From Rhipidocladum racemiflorum (Eukaryota > Streptophyta > Magnoliopsida > Poales > Poaceae), in NCBI GenBank assembly GCA_036346355.1, contig JAYEVF010000043.1, positions 248,001 through 312,000 on the forward strand: 64,000 nucleotides of DNA. Reading direction: 5' to 3'. Positions 32,746-43,830 of this stretch are shown in pieces (positions within the stretch are counted from its first letter, which is position 1; every line of letters starts with the position of its first letter). The notes under the pieces were generated by a model. That model was not told where the DNA came from. It did not search any database and saw only the letters and a program-made list of their open reading frames with translations. The translations under genes and the position numbers were made by a program.

Positions 32746-33264
32746 GTGCATATCTAGCTTTGTATCTCTTTTTATACAAAATTAGTCCTCCTATAAATAA
32801 ATTTATAAAAATGATCCTGAACACACCGCCTAAGGTGGGAGACGGCCAGCACCGCAGATGACCACAGCAACACACGCGTGGGTAGTGCAAGCGCGTGGGC
32901 ACGCAAGGGGGCAAGCGAGGGCAGCGCAGGTGGGCAGGAGCGCGAGGGCAGGCGAGGGCGGGCAACAGTGTGGCGCGTAGGGGCGGGCAGGGCGCGTTGC
33001 TCTCCGTGCGTGGGGCTGGGTGCTTGGAGGCGCGTGGGGAGTAGACAGGCTGCCTCGATCAGGTAGCGCGAAAGGAGCTCTTCTCCCACGATGGCACGTG
33101 GTGTCGCGGTGTTGGCCTCCTCCCACACTCCCCGGGCACAATAGGGGACATGTGTCATCCACCGCGTCTTCTGCGGTGAAGGGTATTCTTGCAAATTCGT
33201 TCTTGGGGGGACTAATTTTGCAAAAAAAAAAAAAAAGAGTTACAGGGCTAGCATGTACATTGTG
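32746..33264. mobile_element. Small TIR element, GC-rich core
   Basis: Imperfect inverted ends of about 45-50 bp: GTGCATATCTAGCTTTGTAT with CAAAATTAGTCCTCC inside on the left, against the reverse complement of the right end, GTACATGCTAGCCCTGTAAC with GCAAAATTAGTCCCCC inside. The core (32830-33180) is GC-rich with GGGCAGG/GCGAGG repeats. No transposase. I could not find a matching target duplication, so the exact ends and superfamily are open. Confidence 0.45.
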
Positions 33265-33265
33265 A

Positions 33266-33655
33266 AGAGGAACAGGTAGGCTATTCTAACATGCAATCAA
33301 AATTTTCTACCGCTTAACCAAGCAACCACTATAAGTTATAGATCACATAATTACCACTAGATACGCAGATTCGTAACGAAAGTAGATTCGATATAGCACG
33401 CTGGTGTGGTTGTAGTCATACTATCCTCGCACCTCCAATAGCTCCTCCTGACCATCACAGATTGTGGATTATCCTCGTGACCATCACAAGTTACGGATCA
33501 TCCTAGCGTTGAAGCCTCATAGCAACACCTCTAAGGTATCCACACGTATGTAGTAGGAACACTACACGCCGGAGTGCTAGCGCCGGCTGCGCGGTTTTGA
33601 GCGAAGGAGGTGTGGCGGTTACGGTTTCGAGAATTCTAAATTTCTATAGTGTCTC
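33266..33655 (-). mobile_element. Copia-type (Angela-like) LTR, part 1
   Basis: Joined to 46500-47100 by removing the inserted element (target duplication GTCTC). On the minus strand the joined text has a TATA-like TATTTAAAGG (46533-46542), then a leader, and ends with a run TGTGATCTATAAC...GCATGTTAGAATAG typical of grass Angela-like copia LTR ends. No protein supports this; the call rests on layout. Outer ends are not fixed. Confidence 0.4.
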
Positions 33656-34313
33656 TGTTTGCGCTAAAAACTTGAGGTAGGGTTCTTAGCCTCAAACACA
33701 CAAGACAAATGCCGGGTTTGAGCGTGCCAGTCAATTTGACCTGAAATTGACAAGGTAAAATGTCGTAAAATCAATCGAAGCCAATAACGAGCAATTATCG
33801 GCGTAACTCTAGTCGGCTAAAAACCGACTAGGGGATAACTAGATTAGCCGATTAAGGCTAATCCAAGGGTAAAGGTAGATTGACTTTGAGAGGCAATACG
33901 CAACAAAACAAAGCAAACCAAACTTGAGGTGAAATCGGCAAAAATCAACAAATTGGCGATGCACAACTCTTTATTGATCTCGTCGACTTACAGAGAAAAG
34001 TTTACGAAACTAAAAGAAACGAAAAAGACTGTAAAAATAATGTTTGTGGTTGTGTTGGATTGATGCCTGCTTCTCCTGGCTCGTTCGTCTTTTATACGCC
34101 TCGGCCGATCCGAGTCCTCCGTGGATACGGCAACCGAGTCCGTGTCGGCTATGATGCGATCTCTGGATTCCAAAATCTGTTTTGGTAACTGAATTCGTGT
34201 TGATCACGATTTATTCTTTGATTTCCAAATCCCAGTTGTCGTATGCTCACCAAACTTTCCATATTTCGTATTAGGCCGATACTTTCCATACGTGCCGAAT
34301 TTTGGTGCAAACA
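33656..34313 (-). mobile_element. 3' LTR of the 12.8-kb element
   Basis: 658 bp, TGTTTGCGCTAAAAAC at the plus-strand left end to GGTGCAAACA. Nearly identical to 45855-46499 apart from small indels, for example a short ATCCAAGGGTA segment near 33860 absent from the other LTR. Minus-strand TATA box at 34089-34096. Confidence 0.92.
34089..34096 (-). promoter_or_regulatory. LTR TATA box (3' copy)
   Basis: TATAAAAG on the minus strand, also at 46275-46282 in the 5' LTR, where it would drive gag-pol. Confidence 0.65.
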
Positions 34314-34340
34314 TATGCCCCCCATTTTTGGAAGATAACT
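34314..34340 (-). promoter_or_regulatory. Polypurine tract of the 12.8-kb element
   Basis: Minus strand CCAAAAATGGGGGGCATA sits directly before the 3' LTR. The G-run next to the LTR is the plus-strand primer. Confidence 0.75.
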
Positions 34341-34513
34341 TGTTGTCTTCCAAAAATCGTATCAGCTTTTACCATCGGCTTCTCTCCTTAATCAGTTTCT
34401 GAGAAAACCCCCTTGATAACTGCTCCATTAATGGCGTTGTAAAAACCTTGGTGCGCTTTTAATGCACATGTCGTGTCAAAACTGTTCCCACCCTTTCAGC
34501 TTTTTCACTACGG

Positions 34514-34520
34514 TATAAAT
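34514..34520 (+). promoter_or_regulatory. TATA box for the antisense ORF
   Basis: TATAAAT on the plus strand 108 bp before the ATG at 34622. The spacing is much like that in the other Tat-like element (26405 to 26522), although the proteins differ. Confidence 0.55.
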
Positions 34521-34621
34521 GTGTGGGTCCCTCCACGGTCATTTTCACACCTTCACACTCTCGAATCAGCAGCAATCGGCTTCCTCTCCCTTCATCTGAC
34601 CTCATCTTTTGAGTCAGCTGA

Positions 34622-35955
34622 ATGGATTCCTCTCAGGTACTCATCCCGATCCCCAATAGCGATGATCAATTCTACCTAGGGCTGGTAGGAAGTATAGAAG
34701 CCGAAACAGTTATTAACAAGGAAATCCCCCACCTTGCTTTATCGGCTGTCGGTTATAATGTAAAGGAATGGGGCAAGAGCTTCAGTGCATGGCCTACAGC
34801 TCTTAAAGGATGGAGGTCTTGGTATATTAGGGTATCGGCTCACAAGACGGCAGAGTGGGAACGGATGGGAATAGCTTAATGTCTTCATTTAAGCCTAGCC
34901 GATCCGGAACCAATGAGCCCCTAGTGGCCACGGCATGTTACTTATGGTCTGACTCTTTCAATGCTTTCCTTTTTTCCAATCGGCCCAACCCTCCTCGATG
35001 TAGCCCAGCTATGCTACCTCCGACCTGACGGCGAGCAGATATCGGTTTTTAGCGGCAAGCCAGGATATAAGCTGATCCGAACAAAAGGTGAAGGATGGCA
35101 CAAGTATATTCAGCATAACAATAAGATTAATAGGCCTGTACCGGATGAGGAGCACGTTGCATTTCTTAACTTATGGCTAGACAGATTCTTGTTCTGTAGA
35201 GCTTCTCTTGGCTCGACTCCAGTTTATCAATTGATAGCTAAGCGTTTGGTAGAGGGACATCGGCTTGCCCTAGGAAAGATGTTGCTAGCCGCCGTTTATC
35301 AAATGCTGCATGTTATATGGAGTCGGCTATTTTCTGGGTTCGCGCAGTTCGTGGTCGGCAATGTGGGAGGACCTCTGTGGTTTTTACAGTTATGGCTACA
35401 TTGCTTGTTTAGCCGATCACTTCTCCCCGACTCCATAGACGACCCTGGTTTCCCTCGAGAAGATTACCCAGAAGGTGATGTTCCCCGCTATACTGCCAGC
35501 CGATCTCCAGGCTAGAAATATATGATGTGCTATGTTGGCGAGACGAAGGTAACTCCTGCTGGGCTGAAGAAATACCTAACATTTTTTTTTGAATCTGGAT
35601 AGTGCAACTTTCGGCCAACAAGATTTCTTCAGCTATAGCAACATAGTCGATTACCAGTATCCCTCCTTTTTGCAACTGGACCTATTCAAGCTCTTCATTT
35701 CCCCTTGTATCCTCCATGTGGGCATGAGCTCGAGGAATCGGACTTTCCAACCATCTTACGAGTTTTATCATCTGTCAGTTTATGCTCGTCAATTGAGCTT
35801 CGATCAAGTTATTCCTAGCTTCCCCCTCCTTGATCGGATCCAGCCCAGGACCAGAGTAACAAATAAGGTGGCTGCCGAGATCATTCTTGAGCTGGCTAAT
35901 GATCTTCAAATTTCAAGACTTCAACATTTCGTCCTAAACACCCGTCGATCAAGCT
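34622..35955 (+). pseudogene. Antisense extra ORF, part 1 (PMD-like)
   Basis: Starts MDSSQVLIPIPNSDDQFY and reads WGKSFSAWPTALKGWRSWY to a stop at 34877. A frameshifted continuation has GPTLLDVAQLCYLRPDG, GYKLIRTKGEGWHKYI, EEHVAFLNLWLDRFLFCRA and RLVEGHRLALGKMLLAAVY. A further piece after a probable intron (35520-35590) has QLDLFKLFISPC and FYHLSVYARQLSFDQVIP, then TRVTNKVAAEIILELAND. The TLLDVA...LRPDG and HVAFLNLWLDRFLFC blocks resemble the plant mobile domain. PMD proteins are known from gypsy-type plant retroelements. The gene is transcribed toward pol. Function is unknown. It is broken by stops, a frameshift and the solo LTR that follows. Confidence 0.6.
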
Positions 35956-35960
35956 GATAT

Positions 35961-38238
35961 TATGACACTACAGAATGCCGAAACTTTATAAAATGTGAAA
36001 TTAGAGATTGTGGCATTACAAAATGTGAATGTTGAGGGCAAGAACATTATAAAATGTGGAATTAAGGTTAAAACCATGTGGTATGAGGTTTACATGCATT
36101 TTCGGGCCATTTCCGGGAGTTTGGGCCTTTCCGGGGGAGTTTGGGCCTAAGGGAAAGGGTCGTGGGCTTTGGTGGGAAGGAGTGGGAGTCCAAATAGGAG
36201 TAGGATACCAGGTTGGGGGCCTTCCCCTGCCCCTTTATGCGCCCCACCCCTGCCCCATTGCGCCCCCTTGTGCCCTAGCCTCTCCCCACCTCTCCCTCTC
36301 CCTTTTTGCCCTAGCCGCCACCCCCTTTGTTGCTCCCCAATTGCACCATCACCCCTCTCCTCACCTCTCCACCACCCTTGCTGCCCTAGGGGAGTTCTCC
36401 ACATCCCCAACCTGAAGATCCATCCATTGGAGCGCTCCGCGACGAGGAGATCCAGTGGAATCGGAGCGAGGAGGGAGATCGCGCGAACCGGGAGGCGATC
36501 CGTGGGTTTTTCGTTCGTCGGGCGAAGGTATGGCCATGGGACTCCTTGGGGTTGGGATAGGTACTGTTCTAAGGATCAATATCATGTTTTTAGATCAATT
36601 GGTGGTGCTGGAATTGAGTAGATTAGATGAATTCTAGAAGTGGTCACGTTCTCTGTTTCGGACAGCATGAGCAGTCGACCTAGGGTTCGGTTTTTCGCCA
36701 ATTTAGAGTCCGAATTTGGACGTCCGCCTGTTGAAGAAGTTGTAGGTAATTTCAATACCTTTCATTGGGTATAAAGAACGTTAAATTCCGATCAGCCGTT
36801 TGAACGTTATGGCTGTTTTACCGAGCGTGTTAAAATCTGTGACGTGATTGGAACAGATCTCGGTATTTTGTAGATTAAACAACTTTAGAGTCTGAATCAG
36901 TCTTTGCTTATAGTTATAAAAAGTTAGGAAATTTCCTAAGCTACGTGAGGATATACTCGTTTAATTGATTCGGAGTCTTAGAACCCGAGTTATGCCTTTT
37001 GGAAGGCTGCTGTCCCGGCGGGACATAACCTCTGTTTTTGGTTATTGCGAGTAGATGGCAAATGTCGGGTAGATGAGGGTTTGCGTACTGTTTTGTGGTC
37101 ATGATTGTGAGTGTGTGGTACCTATGTGCAGGTGGTGTGACCCCGGGAGTGCCTCTACATCTCGCCAATCCGTCGCCCGTGGTTGAGGCAAGTGTATTGG
37201 AATGGGTAGCGGGTTGTAGTTTGTTTAATTGATTGAGATTGAAATTTGAATATATGATATGTTCACATGCCATGCTTTAATGTTTGCCATTGATATGATG
37301 AATATGTTTATTTCGTGATGATGCCATGTACAAGTTATCTATGATGATGCCATGTGTTAATGTACAAGTTATTCATGATGTTGGCATATTTGCATACATG
37401 GCATGATACATGGCCCGGGTGATGAGAAAGTCATAACTAGTCCGGGGAAGGTCGGTGAGAAAGTTATGACTAATCCGGAGAGCCAATGAGTAAGTCCTAC
37501 ATCGTGATTCCATCCACCGCGGTGTGGGGAAGCGAGGAGTAGGCACCCTCCATCTTCGGGATGGAAGGGGGGAGAGGGTGCACACCGACGGGTGTGTACT
37601 CAACCATACCGGTATGAGTTTCCAAGGAGATATGAGCATCGCATCGCATCGCATTGCATACATAATGATGATGATAAGGATTTGTGAATATGAATGAGAT
37701 GATATACATGATGTGAGTTGTTGTAGCCATGTAATTGTTTTTGTTTGAACCATTGCAATATACTTGCTGAGTTTTGAACTCACGCTTGTGTTTTCTTGTT
37801 GTTTTAGGTACCATGAGACCGGCATGCGGGGAAGGGAAATAGTCACATTTCCGCATGTAGCTTCACTCATTTGATTCCACAAGTCATTAATTTAGTCTTT
37901 GATAATAAATTGTGTATGATGATTATTGCTTTAAGGTTTAGCTTTGCTAAATGAGAGTCTTATTGTTCGTTTGACTCTTGGAGACATTAAATGCGTGAAA
38001 CTAGACTTATATTGTTGTTAAGTCTTTAATTATTGCTGTTTTAGTTGTCTCTCATATTGCCATATATTGTTATACTGTTGTTGCTCCTTCAAATCATGTT
38101 AAAGCAAAGGAGATGCTGCCGAAATCTCGGGTTTTAGCATTTACTCCCTTACTGTAATTTACCTTAATTCATGGTATTTAGATGTTGTTTAGCTTATGTT
38201 TGGTAGCATTCAGGCATACTAGATGCTGGGGTGTTACA
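35961..38238 (+). mobile_element. Solo LTR, 2278 bp, in the antisense ORF
   Basis: Flanked by a perfect 5-bp target duplication GATAT (35956-35960 and 38239-38243). The right end is GCTGGGGTGTTACA. The left end TATGACACTACAG is a decayed form of the expected inverted repeat TGTAACACCCCAG. Near the 3' part ACTTGCTGAGTTTTGAACTCACGC parallels the CTTGCTGAGTACCAAGTACTCACC motif of the Tekay-type LTRs, giving plus orientation. No internal region or second LTR is present. It therefore arose by recombination between the two LTRs of a Tekay-like element. A short GCATC repeat sits at 37628-37655. Confidence 0.85.
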
Positions 38239-38243
38239 GATAT

Positions 38244-39782
38244 ACCACATGGTGGACTTCGGTAGCTGAAGCTCTTCTTCTGGATAGGACTCCGTCGGCT
38301 ATTATTTCTCTTTTCCTACCTGACTATCATGAGCCGACGGTTGTCTTTAATACTTCTTCTAGCGAGAGCACCAGTTCTTCTGGTTATACTAACTCTTCGG
38401 TTGTTATAGAGGCATTGACACTTTTTAGATTCTTCTGCTTCAAGTATTTTCATTTATCGGCTTGACCAAGTTTTTCTTGCTTTTCTTGTAGGATAAGGCT
38501 GAAGATGCTGGTTTGCAGGCGACCAACCCCATAATATTGTCTACCCCATCTGGCAGCGATCGTCAGAAGAGGGCGAGCTAGGCGACGGGTCTGGCAGGCT
38601 ACTCATCGGGAAATCTAGGCGTCCAAAGCCCATCCCTGTCGGACCTCGCCGAAAAGAGGCACCCCACGAGTAAGATTTTATTCAGATAAGTTCTAATTTT
38701 CACCTTTTTGGCCTATACTTACTCTAGCTGATCTTGTTTTTTAGAAAAAAAAAACAAAGTTTGCAGCAAAGAGATCCCCCAAGCCTGTGGAGCGTACAGC
38801 CAAAAATTCTCCAGGCCGATTGACTACTGAGGTAAAGTCTTATATCTTGGCTCTCTTTTCCCTTAAATCCAAACACAGTACTAACTGTGCACTTTGGATC
38901 AGCCATCGTCGTCGGTTCAAGTGGCCGGGATTCTAGCTGACATACAAGGCACATCATCAGTTATCCCGCCATCGTTGTCTCCAACGTTCCCAGTGGTGCT
39001 GCCTCGACGATCGCTGCACTCGCCTCTCCAGGCTTGTCGGCGGATCTCTGCTGGCCTTTTGGGCTTCACTTTGGATGAGCTGGATGATCCCGAAGTGAAA
39101 GCCACTGACGACTACCCGGCCGACATCCACCGGATCATCGACGCTGCTATGGTTGCATCGGCCGCCGTGACTTCTGCGCTGGGTATGCAAGAACGGCTTA
39201 ACCGCCTTTTTCATTAAGTCACGCAACCTAAAGCCCAACTTTTGGCCGATACTTAGCCATTAAGGAATGCCATGGCCGCCGTTCGCCGATCTCCCCAGGC
39301 CATGAAAGCGTTAATGGATGTTTGCCACTTGGACAATCAGAGGGAGGAGGTGGAAGCGGCTAAGTCCAGGATCGCCCCGAGAGAAGCGCAGCAGCCGAAC
39401 AAAAGCTTCTAGATGAACCGTAGCCGATGCTAAGCTGAAGAAGAAGGAATTCAACCAAGGCGCCGCTGCTCTCAAGCTGGTGAAAAACAAAATCCATGAA
39501 CTAGAATCGGCCAAGAAGTCACTTGAGGAGCACCTGGCCACAATTATCAAACAACTCGCCGAGAGCCAAGTGTGCGCTACTGAGTCGACTTGTCTGCTGG
39601 TGGACAAGAAACAACAGATCGGCGGGGTGTTTGTAAGTCAAGCAGCAATCGGCCAAGATGGTCACTGTCCCCGGCAATGCCATAGATGATAAATAAATTA
39701 TGGACTGCATCCAAGTGGTCATTGCGAAGGCGGTGGCGGCGTTGTCGGGTCTTGGTGCCAATCTGCCCGGGTCTGGGATGTA
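38244..39782 (+). pseudogene. Antisense extra ORF, part 2
   Basis: Reading resumes after the solo LTR with TTWWTSVAEALLLDRTPSA, in frame with part 1 apart from one TGA at the junction. It goes on through a Ser/Thr-rich linker, basic pieces with EIPQACG or KRSPKPVERTAKN (38745-38830), a probable intron, and SPLQACRRISAGLLGFTLDE with DDYPADIHRIIDAAMVASAA (38900-39216). A charged coiled coil (KNKIHELESAKKSLEEHLA, 39480-39570) follows, ending near 39782. A domain, linker and coiled-coil tail is also the plan of the antisense gene in the 25309-31508 element. Stops and frameshifts make it a pseudogene. Confidence 0.55.
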
Positions 39783-39974
39783 ATAGTTTAAACCATGTTG
39801 TTCACAAACGATGTCTGAATGCTTGATGTTTTGTACTTTTCTCTGGGTTGGTTGTAAACATTGCTATTATCATCGGCTGTGTAGCCAATTCATGTATGTA
39901 TATATCTTCGTATTTATGTTTTAATTAGCTTTCTGAATCGAGCGTATTCAATGATTCAATTCGATCATGCTCCG
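39783..39974. other. Spacer between converging antisense ORF and pol
   Basis: Short AT-rich stretch with no protein. TGTATGTATATATC (39893-39906) could act as a 3'-end signal for either gene; this is only a guess. Confidence 0.4.
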
Positions 39975-41110
39975 ATCCATACGCTAGGATAGTACGTTTT
40001 TAGATATTTTCCATTAATTGCCTTTGGTAGTACTGATCCTTCGAGTGTTTCCAGTATATACGAATTTTCATCAACAAGCCGATTTATCTTATATGGTCCT
40101 TCCCATGTTGGTGACCATTTACCGAATCAGCTCTCCTTAGATCCGACTGGCAATATGGTTTTCCACACTAGATCGGCTTCATTGAATGATTTTGGCACAA
40201 CCTTCTTGTTGTATGCCCTGGCAATCCTCTCTTTATTCTTTTTAAGCTGATCTAATGTAATCAATCTGGTTTATGCCAAATCATCTAGACCATCGATCAT
40301 AAGTTCTCTGTACTCATTAGCCGACAAACTATTTTGTCCGGCCACCCTAAGGGAATCGATATTTATTTCCACGGGTAGTACGACTTCTTGTCCATACACC
40401 AACTGAAATGGGGATAACTTGGTCGACCCGTGGTATGATAGCCGATATGCCCACAATGCCTCTGATAACGTTGAGTGCCAATTCCTTGGTTTTTCATCGA
40501 TCTTTCTTTTTATCAGCTTGATTAGAGTTTTATTAGATGACTCGGTTTGTCCATTAGCCTTAGCGTAATAGGGTGAAGAATTAAGCAACTTGATGCCCAG
40601 GCTTTTCATGAAGTTTTGGAATTCATTAGACATGAACACGGTCCCTTGGTCGGTCGTGATAGTCTGTGGGATACCAAACCGATGTATGATGTGTTCATTG
40701 ACAAAGCCGATTACCTCGGTACTAGTAACCTTTTTGAGGGGTATGGCTTCCAACCACTACGAAAAATAATCCGTTGTCGCGAGGATAAATTTGTGGCCTT
40801 TACTTGACGCTAGGAATATTTGGCTGATTATGTCTATCCCACATCCACGGAACGGCCATGGCTTAGTAATCAGATGTAAAGCCGATGCTGGCGCAAGTTG
40901 CACGTTTCCAAATTTCTGACATGTTTGGCACCCTTTGTAATATCTAAAACAATCTTCTAGCATTGTCGGCCAGTAATATCGTGTTCATCTCAACATCCAT
41001 TTCATATTGTGAGCCGATTGGTGAGATCCACAAATCCCTTCGTGGACTTCGCCCATTGCTACCTTTGCCTCATCGGCTCCCAGTCATCTTAGAAGCAATC
41101 CTTCCATTGT
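39975..41110 (-). pseudogene. Integrase of the 12.8-kb element
   Basis: Minus strand: zinc-finger region with HEGICGSHQ and EDCFRYYKGCQTCQKFG, then WPFRGCGIDIISQIF (first Asp), TTDYFS followed by a stop (AAG to TAG, about 40755), WLEAIPLKKVTSTEV, ITTDQGTVFMSNEFQ (second Asp) and KANGQTESSNKTLIKLI (Glu). It continues WAYRLSYHGSTKLSPFQLV, LPVEINIDSLRVAGQN and a C-terminal WEGPYKI near 40100. All three catalytic residues survive. The premature stop and stops in the C-terminal part disable it. Confidence 0.88.
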
Positions 41111-41995
41111 CTAGAAATATAGTATCCCTTCCAACACGATGTATCTTAGAGCTTGCTGCCTGACCTTTCGTGCGGTTGGCTTAGATGGATCCGCCAGGTA
41201 ATTCCGAATCTCCGTCCTCCAGTCGGCGAGGTCGGCACACATTACCACTTTATCAACCGATTCGATCATATCGTGTCGGCTATAATTTTTGTATCTGGAT
41301 GCCTGTTGTGCCAACAAATTGGCCCTATCATTCAATTCTCTAGGGATGTGCTCGATGGAGAACATCATGAATGACCTGATAGACTGAAGGCATTGCTCTA
41401 GGTATTGTGCTAATGTTTCATCGTTGCATCGGAATTCCCCTTTGACTTGCTATACGATCAGTAATGAATCCCTGAATACTTCAACGTGACTTACTCCAAT
41501 GCTCTTTAGCAGTTGTAGACCTTTGAGCAAGGCTTCATATTTGGCCTGATTCTTGGAGCATCGGCTATTGAGCCGATATGCAAAATCAAAGTTGTATCCT
41601 TTTGGTGAGATTAGCACTATGCCAATGCCATTGCCTTCTCAGCATACTGACCCATCAAAATACAACTGCCAAGAAGCCACGTCGACTAGTTCTGCTGTCT
41701 TCTCGCCACCTGTGATGAAATCGGCTATAACATATCTTTTGACGGTTTTAGCCGATTCATAGGTCAGGTCAAACTCGGTTAAGTCATATGCCCATTTCCA
41801 AGTCGTCCTCGTAAAATTGGTGCCGATAAAATGTTTTTGATGATATCAGTTCTGCACACTATTATGCATTTTGACGCCAATATATAATGTCTCAGCTTCG
41901 TGCAGGCGAAATAGAGGGATAAGCATAATTTTTCCACAAAAGGATATCTCCTTTCGGTACCCAAAAGTCGTCGGCTTAGATAGAAAATCACTCGT
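41111..41995 (-). pseudogene. RNase H of the 12.8-kb element
   Basis: Minus strand: FYLSRRLLGTERRYPFVEKL, SLYFACTKLRHYILA, then IIVCRTDIIKNILSAP, the RT-linked RNase H. After several stops a second block reads FDGSVC-like text near 41640, LLKSIGVSHVEVFRDSLLI-like text near 41490, and IEHIPRELNDRANLLAQQAS (41300-41360), which looks like a second, plant-type RNase H (aRNH) as found in Tat-lineage elements. The second-domain call is from motif order only. Confidence 0.7.
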
Positions 41996-42129
41996 TCTTT
42001 GCCATCGACTTCTTGTGCTAATACGGCCCCAATTGTCTCTTCCTCGGTGGATATGTATAACCTAATGGTATTCCCTTCTTTGGCACGGCTAGAATTGGGG
42101 GTTTCGACAGGTACTCCTTAATATCATCA

Positions 42130-43310
42130 TAGGCCTTCTACTGCTCTTCTCCCCATATGAAACTTTGATTTTCTTTTAATTTTAGCAACGGGGTGAAGGC
42201 TTTAATTCGCCCGTACAAGTTCGAAATAAAGTGCCGTAGATAATTGATCTTGCCGATCAATTTCTGCAGCTTGTTTTTGCTTGTCAGCAGTTTAGTATCA
42301 GCTATGGCTTTTATCCTTTGCTGATTAACTTCGATTCCTCTTTCGTGCACCATGAATCCGAGGAATTGTCCGACTGATACTCCGAACGCACACTTTAAGG
42401 GGTTCATTTTTAACCCATGGGCCCTCATGCTCTGAAACACCCTTTCTAAATCGGCCAAATGTTGCTAATCGTCTTTTGACTTTACGACGACATAGTCAAT
42501 GTAAATCTCAACAATATGGCCGATTAGATTATGAAAGATTAAATTCATGGCGCGTTATTACGTGGCGCCGGCATTTTTCAAGCCAAACGTCATGCTGGTC
42601 CACTCGTACAACCCCAGGGCTCTAGGGCACCTAAAAGTCGTTTTAGACACGTCGGCTTCTGCCATGAATATTTGGTTATATCCGGCATTACTGTCAAGGA
42701 AACTAATGATCTTGTTGCCCGATGCAGCGTCGATGAGCATATCGGCTATTGGCATCGGGTATTCGTCTTTTGGCGTCGCTTTGTTTAGATCTCTAAAGTC
42801 AACGCACACCCTTAGCTTACCGTTTTTCTTCACCACGGGAATGGTGTTCAAAATCCATTCAGCATATCAGCAAGGCCTGATAAACTTGGCTTCTAATAAT
42901 TGTTCTATTTCTTCCTTGATAGCATTATACATGGTTGGATTAAAGTGTCGAGGAAATTGCTTAAACGGCCGATATCCCAGCTTTATAGGAAGCCGATGCT
43001 CAACTAGCTATCGGCTTAGGCTAGGCATCTCGTAATATTCCCAAGCAAAGCAATCTGTATAATTTTTTAGTATTTCGACCAACTTGGCCCTATAATCTGT
43101 GCTTAATTTTGCACTTATAAAAGTTGATCTTTTCCTATCGCCTTCCCCTATGTCTATTTCTTCAAGCAAATCGGCTGAAGTAAAATCTTGTCCCAATCTT
43201 TCTTTCTGAAAGTCTTCAATGGCCTCTCCGCTATCCACTGTTTGCCGATAGCTTTGAAGTTCATTTTGAAGAACACCCTTTATTCCCGATTCCATCTTCT
43301 TAGCACTTCG
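42130..43310 (-). pseudogene. Reverse transcriptase of the 12.8-kb element (YIDD changed to YIDY)
   Basis: Minus strand: linker DYRAKLVEILKNYTDCFAWEY, then VVKKNGKLRVCVDFRDLN, FLDSNAGYNQIFMAE and FGLKNAGAT. The catalytic loop near 42495 reads EIYIDYVVVKSKD. Relatives have YIDD or YVDD, so the second catalytic Asp is Tyr here. A stop follows, then MRAHGLKMNPLKCAFGVS, FLGFMVHERGIEVNQQRIK and LIGKINYLRHFISNL, the thumb. The active-site change alone would abolish DNA synthesis. Confidence 0.85.
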
Positions 43311-43830
43311 TTTGCCCGATCAAGTGTACCCGGCCCGACATTGATCAGCATTAGACCTGAACTTCCCGACGTAAATGAAATCGCAGTCATCCAAGACTTT
43401 GTCGGATATGCATTCGGCTTCTTGGTGCAGCCAATTGGTGTTGGGACTGGCCAATGCTATGTGAGCCGATCTATCAGCTGGTATTACTTTGACTTCGTCT
43501 CCATTCCATTGCACCAAGAGCTGGTGCATTGTCGACAGAATGCAACAGTTGGCATGGATCCAATCACGCCCTAGGAGCACACTGTAATTCCCCTTGGCCT
43601 CGATCACAAAAAATGCAGTCAGCAAAGTTTTACTGCCGACCGTTAGTTCTGTGACCATCACTCCTTTTGCCTCGGTGGGGTCGCCTGTGAAGTCGTTTAA
43701 CACCATATTTGTCTTGATCAAATCTTCATCGGCTTTGCCTAATTTCTTGAAGGTGCTAAGTGGCATCAAGTTAACCGCAGCCCCTCCGTCGAATAACATT
43801 CTTGATATGGTCGGCCATTGATATGCCCTT
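43311..43830 (-). pseudogene. Aspartic protease of the 12.8-kb element
   Basis: Minus strand: MLFDGGAAVNLMPLSTFKK. DGGAAVN is the catalytic motif, with DGG in place of the usual D-S/T-G. Then TELTVGSKTLLTAFFVIEA and YSVLLGRDWIHANCCI, the second strand (LLGRDWI). It is open for 160 codons to 43320. In life it would process the Gag-Pol polyprotein. Confidence 0.85.
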
